A stretch of 64,000 bases of DNA from assembly GCA_030159075.1 (NCBI GenBank), contig BROG01000296.1:608501-672500 (forward strand), read 5' to 3'. The notes under the pieces were generated by a model. The model worked only from the letters and a program-made list of their open reading frames with translations. It did not search any database and was not told the origin of the DNA. Within the stretch, counting starts at the first letter, position 1; every line of letters starts with the position of its first letter. Source of the DNA: Atrina japonica. Lineage: Eukaryota; Mollusca; Bivalvia; Pterioida; Pinnidae. This document shows, in pieces, positions 22,116 to 33,597 of this stretch. The translations under genes and the position numbers were made by a program.

Positions 22116-22197
22116 AGTTATTAGGTTTTGTTACTGACCGTCCACCAAAATATGTCGACATATTTCCATGGACGGTCATTAACAAACCCAATAACTA
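22116..22197. repeat. Loopless palindrome, ~41-bp arms
   Basis: The axis lies inside TATGTCGACATA (22151-22162). Outward, TTACTGACCGTCCACC pairs with CCATGGACGGTCATTAAC, and the arms continue to AGTTATTAGG / CCCAATAACT with a few mismatches. With no loop it is cruciform-capable. A related word, CATGGACAGTCAATAGC, lies at 21978-21994. Confidence 0.85.
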
Positions 22198-23154
22198 ATA
22201 TGTACATTGACGGGTCATTATTTTTCGTTTATATTGAAATATGCTTTGTTTAAACGATGAAATAACAGCACCATGTATATACATAATACATAAAATATTT
22301 TTCAACTAACAAGACCTTTATAGAAATCTACAACAATATGCAGTGAAATTACAACCATACCGAATTATGTTAAATCAAAATTTCTGATACTGCTCAATTT
22401 TGCAACTACAATTAACTGTTGTTGCAAAAGTGACGCGGTAGTTTTAATGGGTATCAAAATATTGCATCTTAATTCTGATAATGCGTTGTTTCAAGGAGAT
22501 ACTTAAGGCCATAGACATATGCTAGAGCGAAAATTTTTTTACTACAGACAGACCTTAAGTGTATTCATGTTGAATACAGACATTGCTTTCCTGATACTAA
22601 GGGATCTAGCAATTGATAATGAATTGCTTTTATACGCATCTATGTATCACAGTACACAATTGCGCGATTTTTCACAAGCTAATACACTAGCAATTGCGAA
22701 AATACTTAAGAAGCTCATTTATGTGAAATTATCATTTCAGAAAAGTGTATTGCGGTCATTTTTCCATCATTAAGCGAAGGAAAACACACATTTCTTGCAT
22801 TCCGGTGAAAAGCTATCAATTTAAAAGTCTCCACATGAACTGTTATGCATGCTGACGAGAATGCAGTTATGAAAGCAGGATTTCCACAGTTTTCTACTCG
22901 CTTATATTGACTATACATCTGCTATATTAGATATATACAAAATTGATCGCAAAATCTACAATGATCTGTGGATGAATGAAGAAAAATATCAAAATAAAAA
23001 TAAAAAAAACACAATTTTGTTTATCTATATATTTTACACGTATCTCTTAGATACTTGGATTCATAATAGGATTAAACACATTTCACCTCTATCTCTATGA
23101 CCGATTTCTCATGTTCGGAATCTACTATCCGATATAGAAACAATTATTTTAGTG
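22198..23154. other. No gene recognised (84-codon frame)
   Basis: A plus-strand frame at 22519-22773 (84 residues) looks less biased than most but has no motif I recognise. No shared repeats found. Confidence 0.5.
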
Positions 23155-23250
23155 AATTCCTAGATGGCCAAGTGGTTAGGGCGTCGAGCATCGGCCAGGC
23201 GATTGGAGCCGTAGGTCGTGAGTTCGAACCCCAGTAGGGGCCTGGTGAGT
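23155..23250 (+). mobile_element. tRNA-derived SINE head or tRNA pseudogene (Ser/Leu-like)
   Basis: A-box region GATGGCCAAGTGGTTAGGGC and B-box region GTGAGTTCGAACCCC, about 60 bases apart, as in a class II tRNA with a long variable arm. The acceptor ends do not pair convincingly, so I do not call a functional tRNA. It may head a SINE family otherwise absent from the window. Confidence 0.65.
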
Positions 23251-23394
23251 TTATAGGTACCTTGTTATTTCTATATTTGTGCTTTATGTATGATTTGTTT
23301 ACGCAAATAGTATCATTTTTGATCAAAAGTCCATTGTAGATGTACAATGTTGTAGTGATATTTGTGCTTTATATATACATTTGCATATATATAT

Positions 23395-23575
23395 AAATAT
23401 TATAAACATAATACCAAAGTTATAATGCTCAAGACGATATCGTTTCTGTCAATTAGACTTCATCAGTTGAGCTCCAATTTGAAAAGTATGTGTATTTTCT
23501 AAAGATAAAGTGGTATCATACAAGGCCAAATAATATCTCTAAAAGTATAGCCGAAATCCGTCTAAGAGTATAACT
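23395..23575 (-). mobile_element. Repeat family E, copy 2 (3' part)
   Basis: Minus-strand copy: TATAAACATAATACCAAAGT, TCTGTCAATTAGACTTCATC and AAGGCCAAATAATATCTC correspond to the 3' half of copies 1 and 3. Confidence 0.8.
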
Positions 23576-23579
23576 GTCA

Positions 23580-23780
23580 ATTTTCATCCCTGGTTATTTT
23601 CGCCTTTTCCCGACAGATGGCAGGCTAAAATCAATCACCATAGTTTCATGAATGGCATGTATGACAGTGCGTCAATTACTTAGCATGCAATACTTGCTTT
23701 ATTTTGAATTAGCCGATTCCTACAATAACGGAAATAGCGAAAATTAAATGGAAACGAAAATTTCCAAGGCTCGTTATGTA
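23580..23780. mobile_element. MITE family P, copy 2
   Basis: Left CCTGGTTATTTTCGCCTTTT; interior CACCATAGTTTCATGAATGG; right ATGGAAACGAAAATTTCCAA. The same order occurs reversed at 37047-37440. Confidence 0.65.
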
Positions 23781-25070
23781 CGTGAATATTCATTATGTAA
23801 AATATCCTTTTATCTACAATATGTTCGTCAAAAGTATTTGTCGCCATCTCCTGAGGAGGAAGGAAGCTTTTCTGGTCCATTGTTATTTTGTGTTTATCTC
23901 TGATTTTGACAGAACTTTAGTATATCGCATGTATAATGCTTGGGGACAAATATCGTTGAATTATCGTTAGACATAAGTCCATTCGGATACCAACCGATGT
24001 ATTGATTTACCGAGAATGAATCAATATAAGACAACCATTGCTTTTTGCTCGAAAATGGACAAAAGACCCATTCATGTGAATCGAACAGAAGGATTTGATT
24101 TTACCCGAAATGCAATATATTATAAACTCATGCTATTTCTGTAACAAAAACACGGTTGAATATGTATTGATGAAAAGTATTTAATCCCGTTTGAGCAAAC
24201 GTTTTGTAGACTAAGTTTAATGGGCAAACTAGAAAATGTAGGTTGAGCCCGTTCATACAGTGCATTTTCATTTTGAGACAACGTTGATAGGCAATGCCTA
24301 AAATAATATTTCCATCACAGCACAGGTGAAATATCATAGCATAATAATTTTTTTCCTTTACGGATTTCTTATTTTATTTTTCGTTATCATCTGCTGGATA
24401 ATAGGAACAAACTATTCTCGTTCGGACTTATATTTCCGAATTGCGATATGATAATTACAAGTATTGCAAGTTTGGGTTTGTATAATTCAAAATTATTCAT
24501 TCGAGGTGCTCCAGTGTCGACTGACAGAGGAGAATGGGATCAAAAGTAAAATATGAATGTGACGATAAATCACATGTTAGTGCATACAAACATTGATTTT
24601 CTATATTGAAATTTCTGTTAATTAAAGAGTATTGGCTGTCCTAACAAACTCTTTATGAAAGCCTGGAGTTCTTGTATCGTGGGCCATTTTTATTCAGGTT
24701 TTGAGTACATAATGTATATTATTAATTTTATCCTACGAGGCGTTTCTGTCGAAAAATAAATAAATCAGTTTTATGCGATTTCTTAAAATACATAGTTAAT
24801 GATCTGTTAAAACGTATCGTGTTTCAAAGAAGAACATGCTGGGAACATTTACATAAAAAGTCCATTAACGATGAATGTTTTAAAAAAGGTTGTAATATGT
24901 TAGTAAATTTGATTCTGTGCTTCATGAAATAATTTTTTCAAGTAAGTCTATTCCAGGCCTTTGTAAAGAATGTATTATTTTGTCTATAAAGAGAGCAAGG
25001 AAGTATTACTTTATTGAGCAATCCTTACATCAACCACACACATAAAACAATCGTAATATTCTATTGTTTC
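23781..25070. other. Unassigned AT-rich sequence
   Basis: About 1.3 kb. Short frames at 23776-23970 and 24128-24337 show no motif. No shared repeats recognised. Confidence 0.6.
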
Positions 25071-25239
<169 letters not shown>

Positions 25240-25349
25240 GAATTCTCTGTATTAACCTTTTCTTCTTCCCATTTTGTCATTGTTCGAAGGCCTAGTAAAT
25301 AAGTTTAAAACATTATAAAGGGGAAGCATCACATGCCCCTTAATGACCA

Positions 25350-25750
25350 ATTTTTCTCCCACCTAGGACAGGCGTATCTACCATTTTGCCAAGCAGAGTT
25401 TCTCTGTCACAACACAATTTTATAACGTAGGAGTTCCATGTGATTAGAATACAGTGCATTAAAAGTTGCGTCAGATTTTATTTACGTATATAAACATGTG
25501 TCTAAGGCATGGGAGAAAAATAATAAAACATGGGTAAGTTCAGTGGAAAGGGATATCTCAAACCTCGTAATAAGAATTTGAAAGTCCATTCAATGATTGG
25601 ACAGACATATATATACCACTCATGCGGAGATTTCATTATCCACTACACAAAAACCCATGTGAGATTCTGTTAGTCCACATAATGAGGATCCTTGCCAATG
25701 TACAGCTATTGCTAAATCATAAATATTTGCTAAAATAACCAGAGTTGCCA
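25350..25750 (+). mobile_element. Repeat family K, copy 1
   Basis: Holds ATTTTTCTCCCACCTAGG, then a GCATGGGAGAAAAATAATAA block (the first word inverted), then AAAACCCATGTGAGATTCTG. Order and spacing match the copies at 25835 and 35920. Family K behaves like a fold-back MITE. Its central hairpin is worn in this copy. Confidence 0.75.
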
Positions 25751-25834
25751 CTATTATGCATTTTGCATGGGTGGAACTGCTCTTGGTAACCAGACAATCT
25801 ATCCATGTCGACCATGCATACTACAGATTGACAT

Positions 25835-26200
25835 TTCTCCCATGGTGAAATATTTCCTTCTTTTTACGGGAATGATTTCCTTGTCAACCCCTAGGGTATT
25901 GACAAGCTACACGTGTTATGACGTCTCAATACAATGTTATTTGTATACACAAACATGCATGTGAAGCATGGGAGAAAAATAATCAAACACGGGCATGTTG
26001 AGTAGAAACGGAAATCAAAGACCTCGTTGTAAGAATCTAAAAGTCCAATCCTTCGGAAGTCCTCGGATTGGACAACCAGATTCTTACCACTCGGAGATTG
26101 TCGTAATTGTTCCACACACCCATGAAAGATTTTATTTATCTTTCACACGATCAAGATCCATCAAAGTAAACTGATGAAGTTGTACCTATTGTAAAAGATC
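25835..26200 (+). mobile_element. Repeat family K, copy 2
   Basis: TTTCTCCCATGGTGAAATAT, GAAGCATGGGAGAAAAATAA and ACACCCATGAAAGATTTTAT correspond to copy 1, only about 90 bases away in the same orientation. A hairpin at about 26033-26086 (AGTCCAATCCTTCGG / CCTCGGATTGGAC) is well kept here. Confidence 0.75.
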
Positions 26201-26203
26201 ATA

Positions 26204-26269
26204 CAAAAAAACAAAAACAAAACAAAACAAAACAAGACAAAAAAAATAAAATAAAATAAATAAACAACA
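26204..26269. repeat. A-rich (AAAAC)n/(AAAAT)n tract
   Basis: Pentanucleotide-like A-rich repeat at the 3' side of K copy 2. It may be a tail, but a poly-A-like end is not seen on the other K copies. Confidence 0.92.
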
Positions 26270-26931
26270 GCATCACGCAGTACAATATTCAAGTGTTGTG
26301 TTGGTGTGCACAGTTCGTGTTATAAAGAATCAATCGAAATACAATTGCTTTGTATCAAAACAGTCAATCAATCGATATGACTTGTGCTTTAACAGCATTC
26401 GTTTTACATTTCCTTACCAATATCTAGAATTTCTCTGGATTCCATGTGTTAATTTGCCAGGAAGCTTAAGGTTGCTTACTCTTCTGCTACTCCTGATTCA
26501 ACCTAGGGGGAATGTATCCGTCTTGTCTGTATATTATCTAACGGACATTTTACTATCAACATTTTCTTGAAAACATTACTCATATTCCGGTATTCCCCTC
26601 AATACTGAAATATTCACAGCAATCTTTTCCGTGTTTGCTACCGTTCTAAGTGAATAAAATAAATCGGGTTTTTTTTTGTATTGTAATCGAGTTCGTATGT
26701 GTGTACAATTTCGTTTAAAACAGTTAATTATAACATATAAAATATAAAAATATGCGCATGTTTGAAAAGATTATATTTAAAATGACTTATAGGCCCACCG
26801 TGACCGGGTGGATATATTTCGTGTTCGTTTAAAAAGAAAATTGTCAGCAAACACATGTCACTATAATAAAAAATTTCTTATCTTTTCTTATCTTATCTCA
26901 TTTGATTATCTTGTTTGTTTGGGTAATGTTC
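26270..26931. other. No gene recognised (90-codon frame)
   Basis: The plus-strand frame at 26298-26570 (90 residues) ends in a Leu-rich stretch but has no identifiable domain. Confidence 0.5.
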
Positions 26932-27148
26932 TACCCCACACGCACCAACGTTTCAGTAAAACTGTGGCGGTCAGACTTAAATAGTGGCGTTGAAAATCTG
27001 GTTACAATGTACCCAAGGAGCAAACGCCCGCCTTCTGTATGTAAACTGACAAACTTTCTCACAAAATAAGGTGGGGTACCAGCGGGGTTCGAATTCTCGC
27101 TTACTAGAATGGCAGATGGCAGGGCTCTAGTCACACCTCCATGGAGGT
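26932..27148 (-). mobile_element. SINE family B, copy 4 (diverged)
   Basis: AATGTACCCAAGGAGCAAAC, CAAACTTTCTCACAAAATAA and AGCGGGGTTCGAATTCTCGC follow the family order. The tRNA-like head is degraded near 27120-27148. Confidence 0.75.
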
Positions 27149-27308
27149 TCCATTTAATCATATCAGTATTTTGATATTTTGAATTGGTGAAATATACATG
27201 GTCATGAATCAATTGGCACACAACAAGGGAAACTGATTACGAAGTATACCATCACCTGATTTGTTTCATGTTTATAAATCAAATATAATATAACTCACTT
27301 GTAGTTAG

Positions 27309-27503
27309 AGACCCTTAAGCCGTCCATGCGGTCCAGTGACTTTGCCAGTTTTCCGGTTTGCAAAATGATACAGATTCCCGGAAAATGACGTCAAGAAACA
27401 ATCAGTTACTATAACAACGTCTATGTTTTTGTGGGTTTATGTATCATTTTGCCAACCGGAAGACTAGCAAAGTCACATGACCGCAGTTAATGCTAAAGGG
27501 TCT
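27309..27503. mobile_element. MITE R, 195 bp with ~63-bp inverted repeats
   Basis: AGACCCTTAAGCCGTCC at the left and GCTAAAGGGTCT at the right begin inverted arms that run inward through GTGACTTTGCCAGTTTTCCG / GGAAGACTAGCAAAGTCAC to GCAAAATGATAC / GTATCATTTTGCC. Arms are about 63 bases, with the spacer between. Single copy in the window; no TSD could be assigned. Confidence 0.85.
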
Positions 27504-27529
27504 ATTGAGGAATTTATTTCTTCCACAAA

Positions 27530-27700
27530 TTTATATTAACCACCACCTAACTAACTGACTCAAAGTGGACTGATCAGTGGGGTTTTCTCCTAGGTGAGGT
27601 TTTGTACTTATTAACTATTTATCGAGAGAATGTAAACTTGTGGTCGGAAATGCGAGGTAGTCTTCTAAGGGAGGTGGTCTTTAGAAGAGGTTTGACTGTA
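27530..27700. mobile_element. MITE family F, copy 4
   Basis: ACCACCTAACTAACTGACTC, CTTGTGGTCGGAAATGCGAG and GGAGGTGGTCTTTAGAAGAG match copies 5 and 8 in order. The right end TTTGACTGTA is kept; the left end is lost. Confidence 0.75.
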
Positions 27701-28496
27701 GTATGTAAGCATTCATAGTGTGCTTTCACAGTTAATCCACTAAAAATTGATCATCGGTGGGCTTCAGTTAAACCAAAATATTTAGAAAATAAACACAGTA
27801 TCAGGACGTATTCTTTAATCTCTTCCAGCATTATACTTGCTTAGCAAGTAATAGATATACTTCAGAATATATAAGCTTATGTTGTTTTAGTCTTTTCTGT
27901 CTTTCTTTTCTTTTTTTTGTTTATCTTATGTTAATACATGTATGTTGAAATGTTCTTAACAAAAATCTAAACCAAAGCCCCAAACCTATTCGTTGCGTTC
28001 GTTGGAATAAACAATTTCAGTACACTGCGTTTTAATTTGCATGTTTTCAAGTACAGCTTGATCATATGAATTACAATTTTTCGTAACATAAAAGAACATA
28101 GAATAATTAGTATCAGAATTTTACAGCCATAACTTTATCTGAATTTTATAAACATCCCATGTGTTTTTATAATGTAGCGAGAGCGTGCATATGTCTGAAC
28201 AGTGTTATGTCAATTATTATCAGTCAGCCATTTGAAAAATTCCCCATAGATAAATACTTCAAAGACCACATGATAATGAAATTGAAATCAAACGTTTTAA
28301 TGACCACGACGAGTGAGTATAAATCTTATGTTTATGATTTGCAAATAAGATATTGCAAATTCATTTTGTGTCGTTTTAAAAAGTATTGCTGAGACAAACT
28401 TAACTGCATTTAACATGTTCATTCGATATTTGTACGGTCATTTTATCGGCTACAAATGACATACAAACGGCTTTACATTTCAGATCCACGAATTTT
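27701..28496. other. Unassigned AT-rich sequence
   Basis: A 77-codon frame at 28159-28392 has no motif. No shared repeats recognised. Confidence 0.6.
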
Positions 28497-28645
28497 GAGT
28501 TCTGAATAGAGTTTAACGCAACACTCATCTATTTTATTCAGTTATGTGGTTGCGATGTTTTTTTTTTGGTGGAGGAGAGAACCCGGTTACGATGTGTCGA
28601 GGAAGTGACCACCGGCCTTCCGCAAGTAAACTGACAAAAACAACC
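28497..28645 (-). mobile_element. SINE family B, copy 5 (head missing)
   Basis: Tail and body present (GAGGAGAGAACCCGGTTACG, CACCGGCCTTCCGCAAGTAA), cut off at about 28640 before the B-box. Loss of the head is the usual 5' truncation of retroposed copies. Confidence 0.75.
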
Positions 28646-29249
28646 TAAGGCCAGAACCACGAAAATGTTTTCTTCATTCCATTTGATAAATTCTATGGTT
28701 CATCAGTACAGTGATCGATGTGGGGGTTTCGTACTCAAATACATTCGGTTTTTAAACATAATTTATTATGCTGTAAATTAAAGATTTAATAGTATCGACT
28801 ATTTCCGACAATGCCTGAAACCATATCAACAAACCATGGCAGGTATATAGTCCGCTTGCACATTGCAAAAAAAAAAATAAATAAATAGATACATAAATAA
28901 ATGTAACATTTTTACTTTTTAAGTGATGCTATTTGTTCTTGCTAAGTAAAGAAATGATTGGCCTATTCATCTAATGAACTCTTATCAATAGTTGGCGTTA
29001 TGGTTTTTGTGATGTATACTATTGCTATCACTTTCTTTCTATTCGCGATGTATTTATGTCAGATTTAATAGCTTCATTTATACACAAAATAACTGTATGA
29101 ACACTCAACACCTATTCTCAACTTATATTTTAGACGATTTATTGCCTTTGGAATTTTGATATACCTAGTTCGAATTCTAAACATCTCGATCCATCGCCAT
29201 TCATATTGTCACGAATTGATTCTTTATTTACACAACCATCCTCTTCCTC
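28646..29249. other. Unassigned AT-rich sequence
   Basis: Contains a short A-rich (AAAT)n stretch near 28866-28902 but no gene or shared repeat. Confidence 0.6.
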
Positions 29250-29353
29250 CGTCATCGTAATCGTTGTCATCACATCATTATCATTCCATCGTCATCGTCG
29301 TCATCATCATCATCGTCGTCGTCGTCGTCATCATCATCATCATCATCATCATT
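29250..29353. repeat. Trinucleotide repeat (CAT/CGT)n
   Basis: CAT and CGT units alternate in blocks, TCATCATCATCGTCGTCGTC, ending in a long CAT block. All frames are simple codon runs (Ser, His/Arg, Ile/Val or the like). There are no coding flanks. Confidence 0.93.
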
Positions 29354-30469
29354 AACAACAACATCAACAAGAAAATACAAGAACATCATGTATTTTGATT
29401 CATAAATTGTGATTCCGTCCTATCATATTAAAAGACGTCAATAGTTCACTATACTACAATATTAACATTCTATATAGTCAGCTCAAATTATAACTGAATT
29501 AAACGCAGGAACCGGAAGGGGTTGAATGCGTTAAATTTTCCATTTTATTTATACAGTGTGCCCATAAAAAGATTATTGGCCCTCCTCGAGTACACGTGCA
29601 AATTTCGTGTATAATCAGATCAAGCGATACGGTAATATAAAAATAATAATAACAAATTTATTTTTAAAAACACAGAAATAACCTATGCTTGTAAATATGG
29701 AATTGTCCCATGTAGCTGTTGTTCATTTACTTTCCATTGTTTGATAAATCTAAAGAAAAAACAACTTTTGATTGATGTAGAAAATTAAACAAATAATTGT
29801 AGATGTTTCTTAGTGCTCATACATAACTAATTAAAAATTCAATTTGACGGTCATTGATCATAAGACATTTTTTTCCGGTATGGAAGATATACATTGATGT
29901 TAAAGATATTTCCTAAATTGTTTACTCATAAAATGTCGGTCTATGGTAAGAAATTAACGTTACTACAATACCAGGTGAACGGTTGTATTGTTTGTAACAA
30001 ACAATCTACATATTGATTAGTTTTAATAAAACCTTTCACGATAACTGCGTTCCTGCTAATCTCACCTCCGCGCTTAACACTTTCGAGTGGTGTCAAGAAG
30101 TTTTGTACCCAATACAAATCATATTCAATGATATACAAAACGTGTACAGGGTACAATTGCCTTTCTATGGGTAGAAATTTTGGCCACAAAATTGTTTGAT
30201 GCCAATCGGACGTGTAGTGCGCATGTAAAATTAGTAGGAACGCAGTTATCGTGGAAAGATCTATACGTTTTTATACTTTTTCCCAGGCATTTGTCGATCA
30301 TTTTATATTTACGTGTTATTTTTGTTTTATTGTTTTTGTCCCGTCATTTATATAAATACGTCAAAAGTTTTAAATGAAGTGATACAAGTTTTGACGTATT
30401 TGGACGTATTTCAATGCCGTTCTTTTCCTATGCAGTCTCATCTGAAAGTCCCGTGGGTTTTAAACCTTT
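29354..30469. other. Unassigned AT-rich sequence
   Basis: About 1.1 kb. An 82-codon minus-strand frame at 29941-30189 has no recognisable domain. Confidence 0.55.
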
Positions 30470-30596
30470 TGTCAATCGTACAGAAAGTGCAGGTTACAGA
30501 TACGAATCTGGTTAATATTAGACAAACGCAGACCTCTCTGGAAATCTAGAGGTGGGATCAGGTGCCATGGAGTAGTAAGCATCTCCCGTTATTTTT
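30470..30596 (+). mobile_element. Dispersed repeat family A, copy 5
   Basis: Holds GATACGAATCTGGTTAATAT, GACAAACGCAGACCTCTCTG and GGTGGGATCAGGTGCCATGG. The first ~30 bases and the tail are missing or diverged. Confidence 0.75.
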
Positions 30597-31098
30597 GATG
30601 GAGAAAAAGTTGTAAATTTCGTTTCCGAATTTACTGCATCATCCAGTCTGAAAAATACAGATTCCTCAACTATTACCGAGTTTTTACCAGTTGACTGGTA
30701 ACATCCTATTTACATCCTTCTCGACAAAGGGACTTTTACAGTACATCTGAGGTTTCTCGTCGGCCTCCATGAGCATTTTGGTATGGAGAGCTGATAAAGT
30801 TATAGTAGAACATTCGCTAGGTTTTGCAGTGGAATTTTAGTTGGGACTTTTAGGGGGAACCCGAAACAAATGTCTTATTGCAAATCGAATATTCATTATA
30901 AGTAGTAAAAGCAACTAATACTTATACATTGTTTCTACGAGTTTCGTCCACTGAAATTATGCAGAGAGGATTGTGGAAGTGTACTGTGTAATCTGTAATA
31001 ATTTATGTAAAAAGTTACCAAGAAACCGCTAAAAGCGATATGCTGATGCTTGCCAACCATCGTATTTCAAAATTCACAACAGAGTCAAAAGCATCAGC
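30597..31098. other. Unassigned sequence
   Basis: Nothing recognised on either strand. Confidence 0.6.
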
Positions 31099-31187
31099 TT
31101 AACCCGTTCACCCCTGAAGACACATTTGGACTGGTCTAAGTCATTGATTTACAGAAGAGTCCATTGTTTTTCAGGAGTTGATAGGCG
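31099..31187 (+). mobile_element. MITE family H, copy 2
   Basis: TTAACCCGTTCACCCCTGAA at the left with TTAA at the outer edge; interior GACACATTTGGACTGGTC and CATTGATTTACAGAAGAGTC; the right end (GGAGTTGATAGG) is worn. Confidence 0.75.
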
Positions 31188-31695
31188 AAGACAGACGGGC
31201 AGAAACAGTCAGTTCATAGACGGGTATTTGCTTCACAATCCGATCAACAATAATCTATGACTCGAATAATGCCAAATAATTCCCGTGTGCGAATGATCTT
31301 ATCAATCGATACTTCAAATTGAATACATACCGCTAACTATGATCTTCTAGTGTATTGATATAACTGTATTGAAAATATGTTCTATGTAAAGTATATTCAA
31401 GGTTACAAAACTCTTTGATATTTTGTTAAGTATGGGGGTCACTTTGATGTGTGAACCAGACAATTGTTAACACTTTAAAAGCATGGTATGTTAAAGTTGT
31501 TCCACACAATAAGATAAAACAGTCATTATATTAGTGGTAAACGTACCTCTACACCTTGAATTTGTATGCAGACCAAATTACGTAATTTGCCTTTATAGAA
31601 TGAACAAAGGTACCTCTGGGAAGACCTGCCCAGTGATATAATATTTACACAGCCGATAGATCAAAGGAAACATTTGATTTATTTGGATTTAATGA
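31188..31695. other. Unassigned AT-rich sequence
   Basis: No gene or shared repeat recognised. Confidence 0.6.
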
Positions 31696-31940
31696 TATTT
31701 TTTTACGTCACACTCAAAAATTTTAACAACTTTTCAGTTATATGGTGGTGGTCAGTTTTTTTTTATTGGTGGAGGAGAAAACCCGGATACAATGTACCCG
31801 GGAAGAGACCATCGGCCTTCCGCAAGTAAACTGGCAAACGTTCTCACAAAAATCAGCTTAGGTTCCAGCGGGACTCGACCAGAAGTGAAAGACTCTATGG
31901 TTCAAATCTCGTTGTGCTAACCTCTCGGCCAAGGATACTC
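31696..31940 (-). mobile_element. SINE family B, copy 6
   Basis: Full body with CAGTTATATGGTGGTGGTCA and AATGTACCCGGGAAGAGACC. The B-box region has a deletion: GCGGGACTCGACCAGAAGTG lacks the bases that normally follow GGATTCGAACC. The head ends in CTCTCGGCCAAGG. The internal promoter is therefore probably broken. Confidence 0.85.
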
Positions 31941-32203
31941 CACAGAAAATTGTATCCATATGACAGACGGCACTCGATTCTGTGATTTTTAATTGTTACA
32001 ATAGATATCACGATCCCCTGCGTTGTGCTGCTTATGATTTCCATTTTATTTTTCATTTTTTTAAAATTTAATACTTCATTTATTATGTTTTTAAAGACAC
32101 AAAATATAACTTTAAATTGTAGGATTCACACACACAGAACACTGATTTGGTTGTTTCCGATTTCAGGCCATAGTACTTGAACCAGCACACATAGACGAAA
32201 GGG

Positions 32204-32461
32204 GGCATCGTACGTGGCCAAGTAGTCAGAGCATTGCACCTTGAACCATGAAGTCTCTAACTTCTGGTTAGCGCAGGTTCAAGCCCTACTAGAACCTTAG
32301 CCGATTTTTGTGAGAAAGTTTGCCAGTTCACTTGCACCAAGCTGCTAGTCTCTTCCCGGATACATTGTAACCGGGTTCTTTTCGCAACCACTAAAGACCG
32401 ACCGCCACCATAATTATAACCGAAAAATTGTAGAGGTGGCGTAAAACCATATTAAAAACCA
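32204..32461 (+). mobile_element. SINE family B, copy 7 (full length)
   Basis: The A-box region GTGGCCAAGTAGTCAGAGCA, anticodon-side CTTGAACCATGAAGTCTC and the B-box region GCGCAGGTTCAAGCCC are all readable. The tail is TAGAGGTGGCGTAAAACC. It stands inverted to copy 6 about 265 bases away, so the two could form a long snap-back if co-transcribed. Confidence 0.88.
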
Positions 32462-33129
32462 AAGCATAGACGATAGGTATAACTCTCTCATTGGTGGTTT
32501 GTTGCTTTATCATAATTCAAAATTTATTTCTATAATTCTATTTATCTTACATTTATTGCAGCGCTAGACTCACAATAAAACGAAACTATGCCATTGTTGT
32601 TCAAAACCTTTTGAAGTTACGTCATCGACTGTATACACGTCAATTCTGTTGTTTTCCTATGTCTGATATTACAATGGTACAGTAGAGTTTTTTTCTCACT
32701 ATTACCGTAAATAATACTTGGATCAATATGTCTTTGTACACAATACAAAACCGATGCATCTTCAACATATAGATAAGGTTTAAAGGTAAACAATGAATGA
32801 TTATCAACATGTAGCATAATTATGTTACCATTATGTCATAGGTTTCCGATAAACTCCAGTGAGGATCAAAGGTGAAACATCAAAGTACATGGTGAATATC
32901 TATGCCTATATACATGAGTATGGTTAACATAAGGGTTTACATTACTAGGGAGTTAATATTTAACATTGGGCAATTTATCGATAACTATTTCAGGTTTCTT
33001 TAAAAATAACAATCACCTTTTATCTGTAAAGAAATAATCAAAGAAAAGTATAATGAAAATATATTTTGCGATGTGGTATTTTCTATTGCTTGTTTAAAAG
33101 TATGATGGATGGCAATCATTTTAGTTAAA
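32462..33129. other. Unassigned AT-rich sequence
   Basis: No gene or shared repeat recognised. Confidence 0.6.
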
Positions 33130-33247
33130 TCATATAAAAATCTCAGATACCGAAGTAGAAATTATCAGGACGTTGAGGATACATTTACAGCTCTAGTGAA
33201 TATTGGGCAAACGCTGACCTCTGGAAATCCAGCGTGAGTCCACAAAG
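33130..33247 (+). mobile_element. Dispersed repeat family A, copy 6 (internal deletion)
   Basis: The 5' half is present up to CTGACCTCTGGAAATCCAG; it then jumps straight to CGTGAGTCCACA. The ~60 bases holding GGGATCAGGTGCCATGG are missing. The junction falls at a shared CC/CG, as expected from microhomology deletion. Confidence 0.75.
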
Positions 33248-33286
33248 ATCATATTGCAACATAAACGTTCTTTTCTACTTCCAAGT

Positions 33287-33520
33287 GGGCCTCGTGGCCG
33301 AGTGGTTAGAGCATCTGGCTTTGAACCATGGAGTCTTTAATTTCTGGTCAGACCTCTGAATCGAGCCCCGTTAGAAAACGTTTGCCAGTTAACTTGCGGA
33401 AGGCCGGTGGTCTATTCCCGGGTACATCGTAATTAGGTTCTCTCCTTCACCATAAAGACTGGCCACTACCATAACTGAAAAATTGTTGACCATGGCTAAA
33501 AACGCTGTTCAAATCAAATC
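33287..33520 (+). mobile_element. SINE family B, copy 8
   Basis: Clean head GGGCCTCGTGGCCGAGTGGT followed by TAGAGCATCTGGCTTTGAAC. The B-box is poor (CCTCTGAATCGAGCCCC). The body and the tail AACTGAAAAATTGTTGACCA are kept. Confidence 0.88.
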
Positions 33521-33597
33521 ATATATAAATTCAAATCTTCTTCGAAGTAATATGAAAAATTTCCTTTATCTTCTGATTTACAAATAATTTACATATT

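Noticed and set aside
23155..23250. Functional tRNA-Ser gene
   Set aside because: A- and B-box words are good, but the acceptor arms do not pair and the anticodon arm is not convincing; tRNA-derived repeat is the safer call.
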